The notes: generated by a model not told the origin, from the letters alone. DNA of 64,000 nucleotides from Caulobacter sp. UNC358MFTsu5.1 (GCF_000712075.1 NZ_JONW01000009.1:310001-374000); one strand, 5' to 3'. Counted from the first letter of the stretch, positions 24,689-33,027 are shown. Program-made: numbers and translations.

Positions 24689-25375
24689 ATGAACCAGGTG
24701 GTCACGAACGTCCCGCGCGCGCCGCGCGAAGCCGTGGAGGCTCTCTCGGCCTTCGGCGTGGCCACGGTCCACGAGGCCCAGGGCCGCACCGGCCTGATGT
24801 CGCCGAAGCTCCGCCCGATCTGGCCCGGCGCCCATGTCGCCGGAACGGCCGTCACCGTCTCGGCCCCGCCGGGCGACAACTGGATGCTGCATGTGGCCAT
24901 CGAGCAGTGCCAACCCGGCGACGTCCTGGTGGTCGCTCCCACCTCCGCCAGCGACGCGGGCTATTTCGGCGACCTGCTGGCCACCTCCCTGATCGCGCGC
25001 GGCGTGCGCGGCCTGGTGATCGACGCCGGCGTGCGGGACGTGGCCGCATTGAAGGCCATGGGCTTTCCGGTGTGGTCCAGCGCCGTCTCCGCCCAGGGCA
25101 CGGTCAAGGCCACGCTGGGCAGCGTCAACGTACCGGTTGTCTGCGGCGGCGCCCTGGTCCGCCCCGGCGACGTGATCGTCGCCGACGACGACGGCGTGGT
25201 GGTGGTCCAGCGGCTGGAGGCCGAGACCGCCCTCGCCGCCTCGCGCAAGCGCGAAGCCGCCGAGGTCGAGAAACGCGCCCAGCTGGCCGCCGGCGTCCTG
25301 GGTCTGGACCTCTATCGGATGCGCGAGCCGCTGAGGGCCGCCGGCCTGGTCTATGTCGAGAGCCGGGACGCCTGA
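24689..25375 (+). CDS. ligK: 4-carboxy-4-hydroxy-2-oxoadipate (CHA) aldolase, RraA-like
   Basis: 228 residues, the normal length of LigK/ProA/GalC aldolases. The RraA-like fold is marked by [36 protein letters not shown] (split by GD motifs), [19 protein letters not shown] and the substrate/metal-binding pair R116-D117 ([11 protein letters not shown]). The C-terminal extension beyond RraA (about residues 190-228) is typical of the class II pyruvate aldolases. It cleaves CHA into pyruvate and oxaloacetate with a divalent metal. The ATG at 24689 follows GGAGGAGCGGC. It is first in a tight operon with galD (3-base gap), a dehydrogenase and an LysR gene. Confidence 0.9.
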   Translation: MNQVVTNVPRAPREAVEALSAFGVATVHEAQGRTGLMSPKLRPIWPGAHVAGTAVTVSAPPGDNWMLHVAIEQCQPGDVLVVAPTSASDAGYFGDLLATSLIARGVRGLVIDAGVRDVAALKAMGFPVWSSAVSAQGTVKATLGSVNVPVVCGGALVRPGDVIVADDDGVVVVQRLEAETALAASRKREAAEVEKRAQLAAGVLGLDLYRMREPLRAAGLVYVESRDA

Positions 25376-25378
25376 CGG

Positions 25379-26464
25379 ATGCAGACCGCCATCCCCTGCC
25401 TGGTCATGCGCGGCGGCACCTCCAAGGGCCTCTATTTCAACGCCGCCGACCTGCCCGCCGACCCTGCCCTGCGCGACCGCGTCCTGCTGGCGGCCATGGG
25501 CTCGCCCGACCCGCGCCAGATCGACGGCCTGGGCGGGGCCGACTCCCTGACCAGCAAGGTCGCGGTGATCTCGCCCTCGGCCCGGCCCGACGCCGACGTC
25601 GACTACCTCTTCCTGCAGGTCTCGGTCGCCGAGGCCGCCGTCACCGATCGCCAGAACTGCGGCAACATCCTCGCGGGCGTCGGCCCCTTCGCGATCGAGC
25701 GCGGCCTGGTGACGCCCGGTCCCGCCCGAACGGACGTGCGCATCTTCATGCGCAACACCGACGGCCTGGCCACGGCCCGGATCCAGACCCCGGGCGGCCA
25801 TGTGGCGTACGACGGCGATTGCCGGATCGACGGCGTCCCCGGCTCGGCGGCGCCGATCCCCCTGGTCTTCGCCGACGTCGCCGGCTCCTCCTGCGGCGCC
25901 CTGCTGCCGACGGGTGAGGTCGTGGACACCATCGAGGGCGTGGCGGTCACCTGCATCGACAACGGCATGCCCGTGGTGATCGTCCGCGCCGCCGACCTGG
26001 GCGTGCGGGGCGACGAGGCGCCGGCCGTCCTCGAAGCCGATGCCGCTCTCCGCGCCAAGGTGGAGGCCATCCGGCTGGAGGCCGGTCGCCGCATGAACCT
26101 GGGCGACGTCTCCGGCACGACGGTGCCGAAGGTCGCCCTGGTCTCGCCGCCCCTCGCCGGCGGCGCGCTGTCGACCCGCAGCTTCATCCCGCACACCGTG
26201 CACAAGGCCATCGGCGTGTTCGGCGCGGTCAGCGTCGCCACCGCCGCCTGCCTGCCCGGCTCGGTCGCGGCGTCGGTCGCGATCCTGCCTTCGCTGTCGG
26301 GCGAGGTCGCCGTCAGCGTCGAACACCCGACCGGCGAGTTCACGGCCCTGCTGAGCCTGTCGCCTGACGGCGAGGTCGTCTCGGCCGCCCTGCTGCGCAC
26401 GGCGCGCCTGCTGATGGCCGGCCAGGTGTTCGTGCCGGCGTCCGTCTGGGACGGTCGCCGATGA
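25379..26464 (+). CDS. galD: 4-oxalomesaconate tautomerase (PrpF/GalD family)
   Basis: 361 residues, the length of Pseudomonas GalD. It has a diaminopimelate-epimerase-like double fold, with the opening PCLVMRGGTSKGLYF, the first half-site QNCGNILAGVGPFA and the second half-site SSCGALLPTGEVVDT, each with a cysteine in the expected loop. GalD interconverts keto and enol forms of 4-oxalomesaconate, feeding LigJ. It lies three bases after ligK and overlaps the next gene by the ATGA at 26461-26464, so it is translationally coupled. Without the context PrpF (2-methylaconitate isomerase) would be the alternative. Confidence 0.88.
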   Translation: MQTAIPCLVMRGGTSKGLYFNAADLPADPALRDRVLLAAMGSPDPRQIDGLGGADSLTSKVAVISPSARPDADVDYLFLQVSVAEAAVTDRQNCGNILAGVGPFAIERGLVTPGPARTDVRIFMRNTDGLATARIQTPGGHVAYDGDCRIDGVPGSAAPIPLVFADVAGSSCGALLPTGEVVDTIEGVAVTCIDNGMPVVIVRAADLGVRGDEAPAVLEADAALRAKVEAIRLEAGRRMNLGDVSGTTVPKVALVSPPLAGGALSTRSFIPHTVHKAIGVFGAVSVATAACLPGSVAASVAILPSLSGEVAVSVEHPTGEFTALLSLSPDGEVVSAALLRTARLLMAGQVFVPASVWDGRR

Positions 26465-27351
26465 GCCCGCGCCTGGCCCTGATCGGGTACGGCGAGGTCG
26501 GCCGCATCCTGCACGCCGACCTCGTCGCCCGCGGCGTCTCGGACATCGTCGTCCACGACCGCCTGTTCGCCGATCCCGCCTCCCCGCCCTCCCGCGCCGC
26601 CGCCGAAGACCAGGCGCGGGTCGCGTCCGGTCTCGCCGAGGCCTGCGCGGGGCGCGACCTCGTCATCAGCGCCGTGACGGCCGGCGAGGCCCTGAACGTC
26701 GCCCGCGCCGCAAGGCCGCACCTCGACCAGGCCTGGTTCCTGGACCTCAATTCGGTCTCGCCGCAGACCCGTAAGGCCGAGGCCGACGCTTTGGCCGGGA
26801 GCAAGGCCCGTTATGTCGAGGGCGCGGTCATGGCGCCGATCGGCCCCAAGCGCCAGCAGACCCCGATCCTCCTGGGCGGGCCCCACGCCGCCGCCGTCGC
26901 GCCCTTGCTGGACGCGCTCGGCTTCTCGGTCTCCCCGGCCGGCGAGGAGATCGGCCGCGCCTCGGCGATCAAGCTCTCCCGCAGCATCTTCGTGAAGGGA
27001 CTGGAGGCGATCGTCACCGAAAGCCTGGCCAGCGCGCGCCACTACGGCGTGGAGGCCGAGGTGCTGGCTTCGCTGGGCAACACCCTGCCCCATCCCGATT
27101 GGCCGGCCCTGGCGCGCTACCTGCTGACCCGCCCGCTGGTCCACGGCAAGCGCCGCAGCGAGGAGATGGCCGAGGCTGCGGGGATGCTGGCCGCCGCCGG
27201 CCTCGACGCCTCGATGACCCGCGGAACCGTCGAGGTCCAGGCCCGCCAAGGCGCGCTGGGGCTGACCGGCGAACCCTTCGGTCGCCTGGAGGACTTGCTC
27301 GACTCCATCGCCGAGCGGACAACAGCCTTGTCCAGCCAGCGGAAATCCTAG
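26461..27351 (+). CDS. 6PGDH-like NAD(P)-dependent dehydrogenase with DUF1932-type C-terminus
   Basis: A 296-residue protein with an N-terminal Rossmann fold (LALIGYGEVGRILHADL) and substrate-loop signature FLDLNSVSPQTRKAEA, followed by a helical C-terminal domain (KLSRSIFVKGLEAIVTESL) like the DUF1932 group of beta-hydroxyacid dehydrogenases. It is coupled to galD by ATGA and to the next gene by a one-base TAGTG overlap. The core gallate route needs no dehydrogenase, so it may serve a side branch: oxidation or reduction of a hydroxy/keto-dicarboxylate, or of 4-carboxy-2-hydroxymuconate semialdehyde from protocatechuate, done elsewhere by the unrelated LigC. The reaction is unknown. Confidence 0.75.
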   Translation: MSPRLALIGYGEVGRILHADLVARGVSDIVVHDRLFADPASPPSRAAAEDQARVASGLAEACAGRDLVISAVTAGEALNVARAARPHLDQAWFLDLNSVSPQTRKAEADALAGSKARYVEGAVMAPIGPKRQQTPILLGGPHAAAVAPLLDALGFSVSPAGEEIGRASAIKLSRSIFVKGLEAIVTESLASARHYGVEAEVLASLGNTLPHPDWPALARYLLTRPLVHGKRRSEEMAEAAGMLAAAGLDASMTRGTVEVQARQGALGLTGEPFGRLEDLLDSIAERTTALSSQRKS

Positions 27352-28295
27352 TGCGACGCTATCTCCAACAGCGCCTGAAGTTCCGCCACCTCCGGGTGAT
27401 CGACGCGATCATCACGCACGAGAGCATCCTGCAGGCCGCCAAGGCCCTGGGCCTGTCCCAGCCGGCCCTGACCAAGAGCCTGCAGGAGATCGAGGAGATC
27501 GTCGGCGCGCGCCTGTTCGACCGCCACGCGCGCGGCGTCGATCCCACGCCGTTCGGCCTGACGGTCGCGGCCTCGGCCCGCCGGCTGCTGTCCGAGATCA
27601 GCCGCCTGGAGGACGACCTGGACGCGCTGGAGGGCGGCGACGGCGGTCCGGTGATCGTCGGCGCCCTGCCGGTGGCGGCGGCCGGCGTGCTCCCCGGCGC
27701 CCTGGCGCGCCTGAAGATCGCCCGTCCCGACATCGAGGTGCGGGTCACCCAGGGCCGGACCGAGGAGCTGATCTCGCTGCTGACCCTGCGCGAGATCGAC
27801 CTGATCATCGGCCAGCTCTACCCCATGCCCGAGGACGACGGCCTGATCCGCACGCCGTTCTATTCCGAGCCGATCTCGGTGCTGGCCCGCAGCGACCATC
27901 CGATCTTCGCCGAAGGGCTCGACACCGCCACGGCCCTGACCCGCTATCCGCTGGTCCTGCCCACGGTGTCCCAGCGCGTGGGCCGGGAGATCGACGGCCT
28001 CCTGGCCGAGATGGCCGTCGAGCCGCGCCAGCCCCTGCGCTCCAGTTCGGCGGCGATGATCCGCGAGATCCTCTACGCCACCGACAATGTCGCGGTCATG
28101 CCGCACATGCTGCTGGCGGGCGACCTGCTGCGCGGCGCGGTCCGCCTCCTGCCCCTGGACATCCCCCAGCGCGCCCGTCCCGCGGGCCTTATCCGGCGCG
28201 GCGACACCCAGCTGCTGCGCAACGCCCAGGCCTTCGTCGACGCCGCGCGCGGCTATGTGGGCGAGATCGAGAACCGCCTCGCGAACCGGTTATAA
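27351..28295 (+). CDS. LysR-type transcriptional regulator (gallate cluster)
   Basis: 314 residues, a standard LysR length. The HTH is at residues 10-70 (SILQAAKALGLSQPALTKSL, then EEIVGARLFDRHARGVDPT), and the effector domain starts near 100 (GGPVIVGALPVAAAGVLPG). The GTG at 27351 overlaps the preceding TAG by one base, and this is where homology to LysR proteins begins; an upstream in-frame extension to 27099 is a shadow of the dehydrogenase gene. It resembles the GbpR/CbbR branch. Being last in the aldolase/tautomerase operon and just upstream of ligJ, it probably regulates gallate genes through the GTTATA pairs and may autoregulate through site C. Confidence 0.85.
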   Translation: MRRYLQQRLKFRHLRVIDAIITHESILQAAKALGLSQPALTKSLQEIEEIVGARLFDRHARGVDPTPFGLTVAASARRLLSEISRLEDDLDALEGGDGGPVIVGALPVAAAGVLPGALARLKIARPDIEVRVTQGRTEELISLLTLREIDLIIGQLYPMPEDDGLIRTPFYSEPISVLARSDHPIFAEGLDTATALTRYPLVLPTVSQRVGREIDGLLAEMAVEPRQPLRSSSAAMIREILYATDNVAVMPHMLLAGDLLRGAVRLLPLDIPQRARPAGLIRRGDTQLLRNAQAFVDAARGYVGEIENRLANRL

Positions 28296-28314
28296 GCGCC
28301 CGGCATAAGTTATA
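28289..28314 (+). promoter_or_regulatory. LysR-type operator-like GTTATA-N14-GTTATA (site D)
   Basis: Two GTTATA boxes start 20 bases apart, with CGCCCGGC and ATAA between them. The layout is identical to site B on the other strand. It overlaps the last codons of the LysR gene and lies 79 bases before ligJ. The second box is part of the palindrome GTTATAAC. Confidence 0.65.
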
Positions 28315-28328
28315 ACGGCCGCCGGGCG

Positions 28329-28380
28329 TTGCTTGATATCTCCGGGGACGACCGCCGCTAAGGCGCTTGCACGATATCTC
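28329..28380 (+). repeat. Direct repeat TTGC-NN-GATATCTC in the ligJ leader
   Basis: TTGCTTGATATCTC (28329-28342) and TTGCACGATATCTC (28367-28380) lie 38 bases apart between site D and the ligJ start. They may be binding sites for a second regulator or a duplicated promoter segment. Confidence 0.45.
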
Positions 28381-28392
28381 GAGGTTTGAGCG

Positions 28393-29415
28393 GTGATCAT
28401 CGACTGCCACGGCCACTACACCACAGCGCCCGCCGCCCACGACGCCTGGCGCGAGGCGCAGACCTCGGCCTTCAAGATCGGCGGCGACATCGATCCGGCC
28501 TATCCGCGCATTTCCGACGACGAGATCCGCGAGACCATCGAGAACAACCAGCTGCGCCTGATCCGCGAGCGCGGCGCCGACATGACGGTCTTCTCGCCCC
28601 GCGCCTCGACCATGGCCCACCACGTGGGCGACGAGGCCGTCAGCCGGGCCTGGACCCGGCGCTGCAACGACCTGATCAAGCGCGTGGTCGACCTCTTCCC
28701 CGAGAGCTTCGTCGGGGTCTGCCAGCTGCCGCAGTCGCCGGGCGTGTCGGTCGAGCGCTCGATCGGCGAGCTGGAGCGTTGCGTCGAGGAACTGGGCTTC
28801 GTCGGCTGCAACCTCAATCCCGACCCCTCGGGCGGCCACTGGACCGCCCCGCCGCTGACCGACCGGTCCTGGTATCCGTTCTTCGAGAAGATGGTCGAGC
28901 TGGACGTCCCGGCCATGGTCCACGTCTCCGGCTCGTGCAACCACGCCTTCCACGCCACCGGCGCGCACTACATCAACGCCGACACCACGGCCTTCATGCA
29001 GTTCCTGCAGGGCGACCTCTTCAGCGACTTCCCCGACCTGCGCTTCATCATCCCGCACGGCGGCGGGGCGGTTCCCTACCACTGGGGCCGCTATCGGGGC
29101 CTGGCCGACATGCTGGGGAGGCCGCCCCTGCGCGACCACGTCATGAAGAACGTCTTCTTCGACACCTGCGTCTACCACCAGCCGGGCATCGACCTGCTGT
29201 TCCGGGTGATCGACGTCGACAACATCCTGTTCGGCTCGGAGATGGTCGGCGCGGTGCGCGGGGTCGATCCGGAGACGGGACAATATTTCGACGACACCAA
29301 GCGCTATGTCGACGCCCTGCCGATCCCCGAATCCGACAAGCGCAAGGTGTTCGAGCTCAACGCTCGTCGGATCTATCCGCGCCTGGACACGATCCTGAAA
29401 CGGCAGGGACGGTAG
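28393..29415 (+). CDS. ligJ: 4-oxalomesaconate hydratase LigJ
   Basis: A 340-residue amidohydrolase-superfamily hydratase. Metal and active-site landmarks are H6 and H8 (IIDCHGHYTT), H177 (AMVHVSGSCN), H222 (IIPHGGGAVPYHWG) and E283 (FGSEMVGAVRG). LigJ adds water to 4-oxalomesaconate to give CHA, the substrate of LigK. The start is GTG at 28393 (GTGATCATCGAC), where similarity to LigJ starts. It has its own leader with a GTTATA operator and a repeated GATATCTC element, so it is probably a separate transcript from the ligK-galD-LysR operon. The paralogue at 6653-7678 shares most landmark motifs but differs around residues 12-40. Confidence 0.9.
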   Translation: MIIDCHGHYTTAPAAHDAWREAQTSAFKIGGDIDPAYPRISDDEIRETIENNQLRLIRERGADMTVFSPRASTMAHHVGDEAVSRAWTRRCNDLIKRVVDLFPESFVGVCQLPQSPGVSVERSIGELERCVEELGFVGCNLNPDPSGGHWTAPPLTDRSWYPFFEKMVELDVPAMVHVSGSCNHAFHATGAHYINADTTAFMQFLQGDLFSDFPDLRFIIPHGGGAVPYHWGRYRGLADMLGRPPLRDHVMKNVFFDTCVYHQPGIDLLFRVIDVDNILFGSEMVGAVRGVDPETGQYFDDTKRYVDALPIPESDKRKVFELNARRIYPRLDTILKRQGR

Positions 29416-29449
29416 GCCGGCCTGATCGGCGTCCAGATGCGGAACGACA

Positions 29450-29486
29450 TTTTGCATCCAAAATATTGACCGATTGCATTCATGCA
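29450..29486. promoter_or_regulatory. GntR/FadR-type operator-like boxes before the AtuA operon
   Basis: TTGCATCCAA at 29452-29461, inside TTTTGCATCCAAAA, is the same 10-mer as at 37686-37695. A second dyad, TGCATTCATGCA, is at 29475-29486. A TTGAC element at 29466-29470 lies between them. This fits repression by the GntR regulator encoded at 37752. Confidence 0.55.
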
Positions 29487-29537
29487 TTGTAGTCCGGTGT
29501 CACGCCTGCTTTCGGGCGCTGACGACGGTGGACTGGC

Positions 29538-30923
29538 ATGCGCGACGGCCCGATCAAGATACTGGTTCCGACCGGCTCCCTCGGGGCCGGCGCCTTGGAA
29601 GCCGAGGTCGCCTACGGCGTCGCCCAGGGCGCGCGCGCCATCGCCACCGACGCGGGTTCCACCGACAGCGGCGCGGCCTATCTCGCGCTGGGCATCTCGA
29701 AGAACAACCGCGGCTCGGTGAAGCGCGACCTGACCATCCTGATGAAGGCGGGCGCGCAGGCGGGCATCCCGCTGATCATCGGCACCAGCGGTCAGGCCGG
29801 CGGCGACCGCAACGTCGACTGGACCCGCGACATCGTGCTGGAGGTGGCCGGCGAACTCGGGATCAGCCCGAAGATCGCCCTGCTCTATTCCGAGCAGGAC
29901 AAGGCCGACCTGAAGGCGCGCAACGCGGCCGGCAAGATCCGGCCCCTGCCGCCGCTGGGCCCGCTCGACGACGCCACGATCGACTCCTGCGAGCACATCG
30001 TCGCCGCCATGGGGCCCGAGCCCTACATGGCCGCGCTGCGCGGCGGGGCCGACATCATCCTGGGCGGCCGCACGACCGACACCGCCGTCATCGCCTGCTT
30101 CGCCCTGCTGCACGGCGCGCCGTCCGGCCCATCCTGGCACGCGGCCAAGATCGCCGAGTGCGGGGCCCAGGCCACGGCCGTGCGCAACAAGGGCGCCGGC
30201 GTGCTGATCAGTATCGGCGCCGACGGCTTCGAGGTCGAACCGCTCAGCTTCGACAACTGGTGCGATCCCGAGAGCGTCTCGGCCCACATGCTGTACGAGA
30301 ACAGCGACCCGTTCCGGCTGACCGAGCCGGGCGGCGTGCTGGACGTGACCCAAGCGGTCTACACCCAGGCCGACAAACGGTCAGTGAAGGTCACCGGCTC
30401 GGTGTGGGAGCCCATGCCCTACACCCTGAAGCTGGAAGGCGCGGCGGCCAGCCGGTTCCAGACGGTCATGCTGATCGGCATCCAGGACCCCGACGTCCTG
30501 GCCGACATCGACACCTTCCACGACAACCTGCTGGAGGCGCTGAACCAGCGGGTGCACGCCACCATCGGCGCGGCGGCCGGCGACTTCCACATCTCGCTGC
30601 GGCTGTACGGCTGGAACGCCCTCTCGGGCGACAGGCCGCCGAAAGGCACGCCGCCGCCGCGCGAGGTCGGGGTGCTGTTCGTGGCCACCGCCGACACCCA
30701 GGAGATGGCCTCGCAGATCGCCAAGGCCTGCAACCCGTACTTCTTCCACTACCCGCTGTTCATGGACCGCGAGCTGCCCAGCTACGGCTTCGCCTTCAGC
30801 CCGGCGGACATCGATCGCGGCCCGGTCTTCGAATTCAAGCTCAACCACGTGGTCGAGGTCGACGATCCGCTGGAGCTGGTCCGCACCGTCTGGATCGACC
30901 TTCGCAACGAGGAGGCCGCGTGA
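29538..30923 (+). CDS. AtuA-like / DUF1446 family protein
   Basis: A 461-residue acyclic-terpene-utilisation AtuA-like (DUF1446) protein. Landmarks are IKILVPTGSLGAGALE, a glycine-rich loop TDAGSTDSGAAYLALG, IIGTSGQAGGDRNVDW, GADIILGGRTTDTAVIA and NWCDPESVSAHMLYENSDPF. There is no signal peptide or membrane segment. Family members are often followed by a DUF4387 gene, as here with a TGATG overlap (30921-30925). The exact reaction of the pair is not established. In this operon a role in processing a hydroxy-acid or acyl substrate, such as a dehydration, is a reasonable guess. The ATG at 29538 begins just after GTGGACTGGC. Confidence 0.8.
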   Translation: MRDGPIKILVPTGSLGAGALEAEVAYGVAQGARAIATDAGSTDSGAAYLALGISKNNRGSVKRDLTILMKAGAQAGIPLIIGTSGQAGGDRNVDWTRDIVLEVAGELGISPKIALLYSEQDKADLKARNAAGKIRPLPPLGPLDDATIDSCEHIVAAMGPEPYMAALRGGADIILGGRTTDTAVIACFALLHGAPSGPSWHAAKIAECGAQATAVRNKGAGVLISIGADGFEVEPLSFDNWCDPESVSAHMLYENSDPFRLTEPGGVLDVTQAVYTQADKRSVKVTGSVWEPMPYTLKLEGAAASRFQTVMLIGIQDPDVLADIDTFHDNLLEALNQRVHATIGAAAGDFHISLRLYGWNALSGDRPPKGTPPPREVGVLFVATADTQEMASQIAKACNPYFFHYPLFMDRELPSYGFAFSPADIDRGPVFEFKLNHVVEVDDPLELVRTVWIDLRNEEAA

Positions 30924-31246
30924 TGACCACGGTCAAGGACGTCTGCCGCCATGTGCGGTCCAAGAACGCCGGCCCCTTCTGGGTCACGGTCGACCTGTTC
31001 TTCGACGGCGAGGCGAACTTCCGGCGCTATCACGACAGCGCCGCCCTCGGGCCGGACCTGTTCGCGCGGCTCTACGGCGCCGACCCCACGCTGGTGAAGC
31101 GTTTCGCCGTGCCAAGCCTGCACGTCGTGAAGATCTCGTACCCGCGCGTCACCGCGCAGGGCGGCATGGTCGAGCGCGACATGCACGCGGGCCAGCAGTA
31201 CGTGCGTCTGCTGGACGTCGAGCTGGACGCGGAGACGGTCGCGTGA
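30923..31246 (+). CDS. DUF4387 family protein
   Basis: A 107-residue protein opening TTVKDVCRHVRSKNAGPFWV, with VDLFFDGEANFRRYHDSAAL and a conserved PSLHVVKISYPRVTAQG segment. All are typical of DUF4387, the small partner of AtuA-type proteins. The ATG at 30923 overlaps the AtuA-like stop (TGATG), so the two are translationally coupled and probably form one complex. It overlaps the next gene by GTGA at 31243-31246. It may be the small subunit of a hydratase or lyase; the function is otherwise unknown. Confidence 0.78.
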   Translation: MTTVKDVCRHVRSKNAGPFWVTVDLFFDGEANFRRYHDSAALGPDLFARLYGADPTLVKRFAVPSLHVVKISYPRVTAQGGMVERDMHAGQQYVRLLDVELDAETVA

Positions 31247-31989
31247 GCGCCCTAACCGCCGAGACCGCCGCCGACGCCGAGGCCCGCCTGCGCGTCGACC
31301 TGGCCGCCGCCTACCGCCTGGTCGCGCTGTTCGGCTGGGACGACCTGGTCTTCACCCACATCTCGGCGCGTATCCCGGGGCCGGAGCACCACTTCCTGAT
31401 CAATCCGTACGGCTGGATGTTCGAGGAGATCACCGCCGGTTCGCTGGTGAAGGTCGGGCTGGACGGCCAGGCGATCGGGCCGAACACCGCGATGGTCAAT
31501 CCGGCCGGCTTCACCATCCATTCCGCGATCCACGAGGCGCGCGAGGACGCCGGCTGCGTCATCCACCTGCACACGGTGGCGGGGACGGCGGTGGCGTCGC
31601 AGGAGGAAGGCCTGCTGCCGCTGAACCAGACAGCCATGCTGCTGAACGGCCGCGTCGCCTACCACGATTTCGAGGGCGTGGCCCTGGACCACGACGAGCG
31701 CCCGCGCCTGGTCGCCGACCTGGGCGAGCGGGACGTGATGATCCTGCGCAACCACGGCACCCTGACGGTCGGCCGCACGGTGGCCCAGGCCTTCACCCAG
31801 ATGTACTTCCTGGAGCGGGCCTGCGCGATGCAGGTGGCGGCCCAGGGCGGAACGGTCCGCCTGCCCGCCGATCCGGTGCAGGCCGTGGTCGAGCAGCAGA
31901 GCCAGGGCCTGGGTTTCGTCGCCGACCTGCTGGTCTGGCCGGCTCTGTTGCGCAAGCTCGACCGCGCGAACCCCGGCTACGCCGCATGA
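31243..31989 (+). CDS. Class II aldolase/adducin-domain protein
   Basis: A 248-residue zinc-aldolase-fold protein. Landmarks are LVALFGWDDLVFTHISARI, HHFLINPYGWMFEEITAGSLVKV, the metal-binding pair in CVIHLHTVAGTAVA and the third metal histidine in MILRNHGTLTVG. These match the fuculose-phosphate aldolase/adducin family. The start is GTG at 31243, overlapping the DUF4387 stop, with GGAGAC upstream. Non-kinase-linked members often act on unphosphorylated hydroxy acids, by retro-aldol cleavage or decarboxylation. It overlaps the next gene by ATGA. Confidence 0.85.
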   Translation: MSALTAETAADAEARLRVDLAAAYRLVALFGWDDLVFTHISARIPGPEHHFLINPYGWMFEEITAGSLVKVGLDGQAIGPNTAMVNPAGFTIHSAIHEAREDAGCVIHLHTVAGTAVASQEEGLLPLNQTAMLLNGRVAYHDFEGVALDHDERPRLVADLGERDVMILRNHGTLTVGRTVAQAFTQMYFLERACAMQVAAQGGTVRLPADPVQAVVEQQSQGLGFVADLLVWPALLRKLDRANPGYAA

Positions 31990-32987
31990 CGGACTCCCGA
32001 CGGGTGGTCGTCACCCAGCGCTTCTTCGACGACGCGACTGTCGCCTATCTCCAGGCCCACGGCTGCGAGGTGGTCCTAGCCGACCTGCCGCCGGGCAAGG
32101 GCGACGGCGACTTCACCCAAGCCGAGCTGGAGACCCTGCTCGCCGGCGCGGCCGGCTGGATCGTCGGCCATGCCCGCGTGACCCGCGAACTGATGGCCGT
32201 CCTGCCCGACCTGAAGATCGTCTCGCGCCGGGGCGTCGGCTACGAGCGCGTCGACTTGGAGGCGGCCCGCGACCTCGGCAAGGTCGTGGCGATCGCGGCC
32301 GGCGGCAACGACGCCTCGGTGGCCGACCACGCCATCGCGCTGATGCTCGCCGTCGGCCGCCGTTTCCGGGAGTCGCAGGCCAACATGCTGGCCGGGAACT
32401 GGTCGATCCTGATGGGCTCGGACCTGTACCGCAAGACCGTCGGCGTCGTCGGCGCCGGCCGCATCGGCCGCAGCGTCGTCCAGCGCCTGCGCGGCTTCGA
32501 AGCGAAGGTGCTGGTCGCCGGCAACCGCCGCGACGACGCCTGGGCCGCCGCCAACGACGTCACCTACGTGGACATGCCGACGCTGCTGGCCAGGTCGGAT
32601 GTCGTCACCCTGCACGCCCCGCTGACGTCCGAGACGCGCCTGCTGATCGACGCCGAGGCCCTGGCGGCGATGAAGCCGGGCGCGATCCTGATCAACACCG
32701 CGCGCGGCGGACTGGTCGATGACGCCGCCCTGCTGGAGGCGCTGAAGAGCGGGCGCCTGGGCGGCGCGGGCCTGGACACCTTCATGAGCGAGAGCGACCC
32801 GGCCCTGAAGCCGGTCACCGACGCCCTGCTGGCCCTGCCCAACGTGGTCGCCACGCCGCACGCGGCCGCCTCGTCCCGCGAGGGTCTGGACCGCACCAAC
32901 AGGGTCGCGGCGGAGTCGGTGGTGGCCGTGCTGGAAGGCCGCGATCCTGCGCCCGGCTGCGTTGTCGCCGACGGACGCCGGCGCTAG
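31986..32987 (+). CDS. D-isomer-specific 2-hydroxyacid dehydrogenase
   Basis: A 333-residue NAD(P)-dependent dehydrogenase. It has the catalytic arginine segment ILINTARGGLVDD (with the upstream KIVSRRGVGYERVDL), the cofactor loop GVVGAGRIGRSVVQRL near residue 155, the glutamate region near LDTFMSESDPAL and the catalytic histidine in NVVATPHAAASSREG. It interconverts 2-oxo and D-2-hydroxy acids such as glyoxylate, hydroxypyruvate or tartronate semialdehyde. It is fourth in the ATGA-coupled operon and is followed by a terminator hairpin at 32995. Along with the glycerate kinase opposite, it suggests a C3/C4 hydroxy-acid pathway. Confidence 0.87.
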   Translation: MTDSRRVVVTQRFFDDATVAYLQAHGCEVVLADLPPGKGDGDFTQAELETLLAGAAGWIVGHARVTRELMAVLPDLKIVSRRGVGYERVDLEAARDLGKVVAIAAGGNDASVADHAIALMLAVGRRFRESQANMLAGNWSILMGSDLYRKTVGVVGAGRIGRSVVQRLRGFEAKVLVAGNRRDDAWAAANDVTYVDMPTLLARSDVVTLHAPLTSETRLLIDAEALAAMKPGAILINTARGGLVDDAALLEALKSGRLGGAGLDTFMSESDPALKPVTDALLALPNVVATPHAAASSREGLDRTNRVAAESVVAVLEGRDPAPGCVVADGRRR

Positions 32988-32994
32988 CCGATCC

Positions 32995-33017
32995 GGGGTC
33001 CCCGTGGAGGGGACCCC
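32995..33017. terminator. Bidirectional terminator-like hairpin
   Basis: GGGGTCCCC (32995-33003) pairs with GGGGACCCC (33009-33017) around a 5-base loop, in the 40-base gap between convergent genes ending at 32987 and 33028. The sequence CTTCCTTCT follows on the right. Confidence 0.75.
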
Positions 33018-33027
33018 GACCTTCCTT

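Noticed and set aside
24689..25375. RNase E inhibitor RraA
   Set aside because: The C-terminal extension, 228-residue length and linkage to galD and ligJ fit the CHA aldolase.
27099..27350. N-terminal extension of the gallate-cluster LysR gene
   Set aside because: The stretch is the out-of-frame end of the dehydrogenase gene; LysR similarity starts right at GTG 27351.
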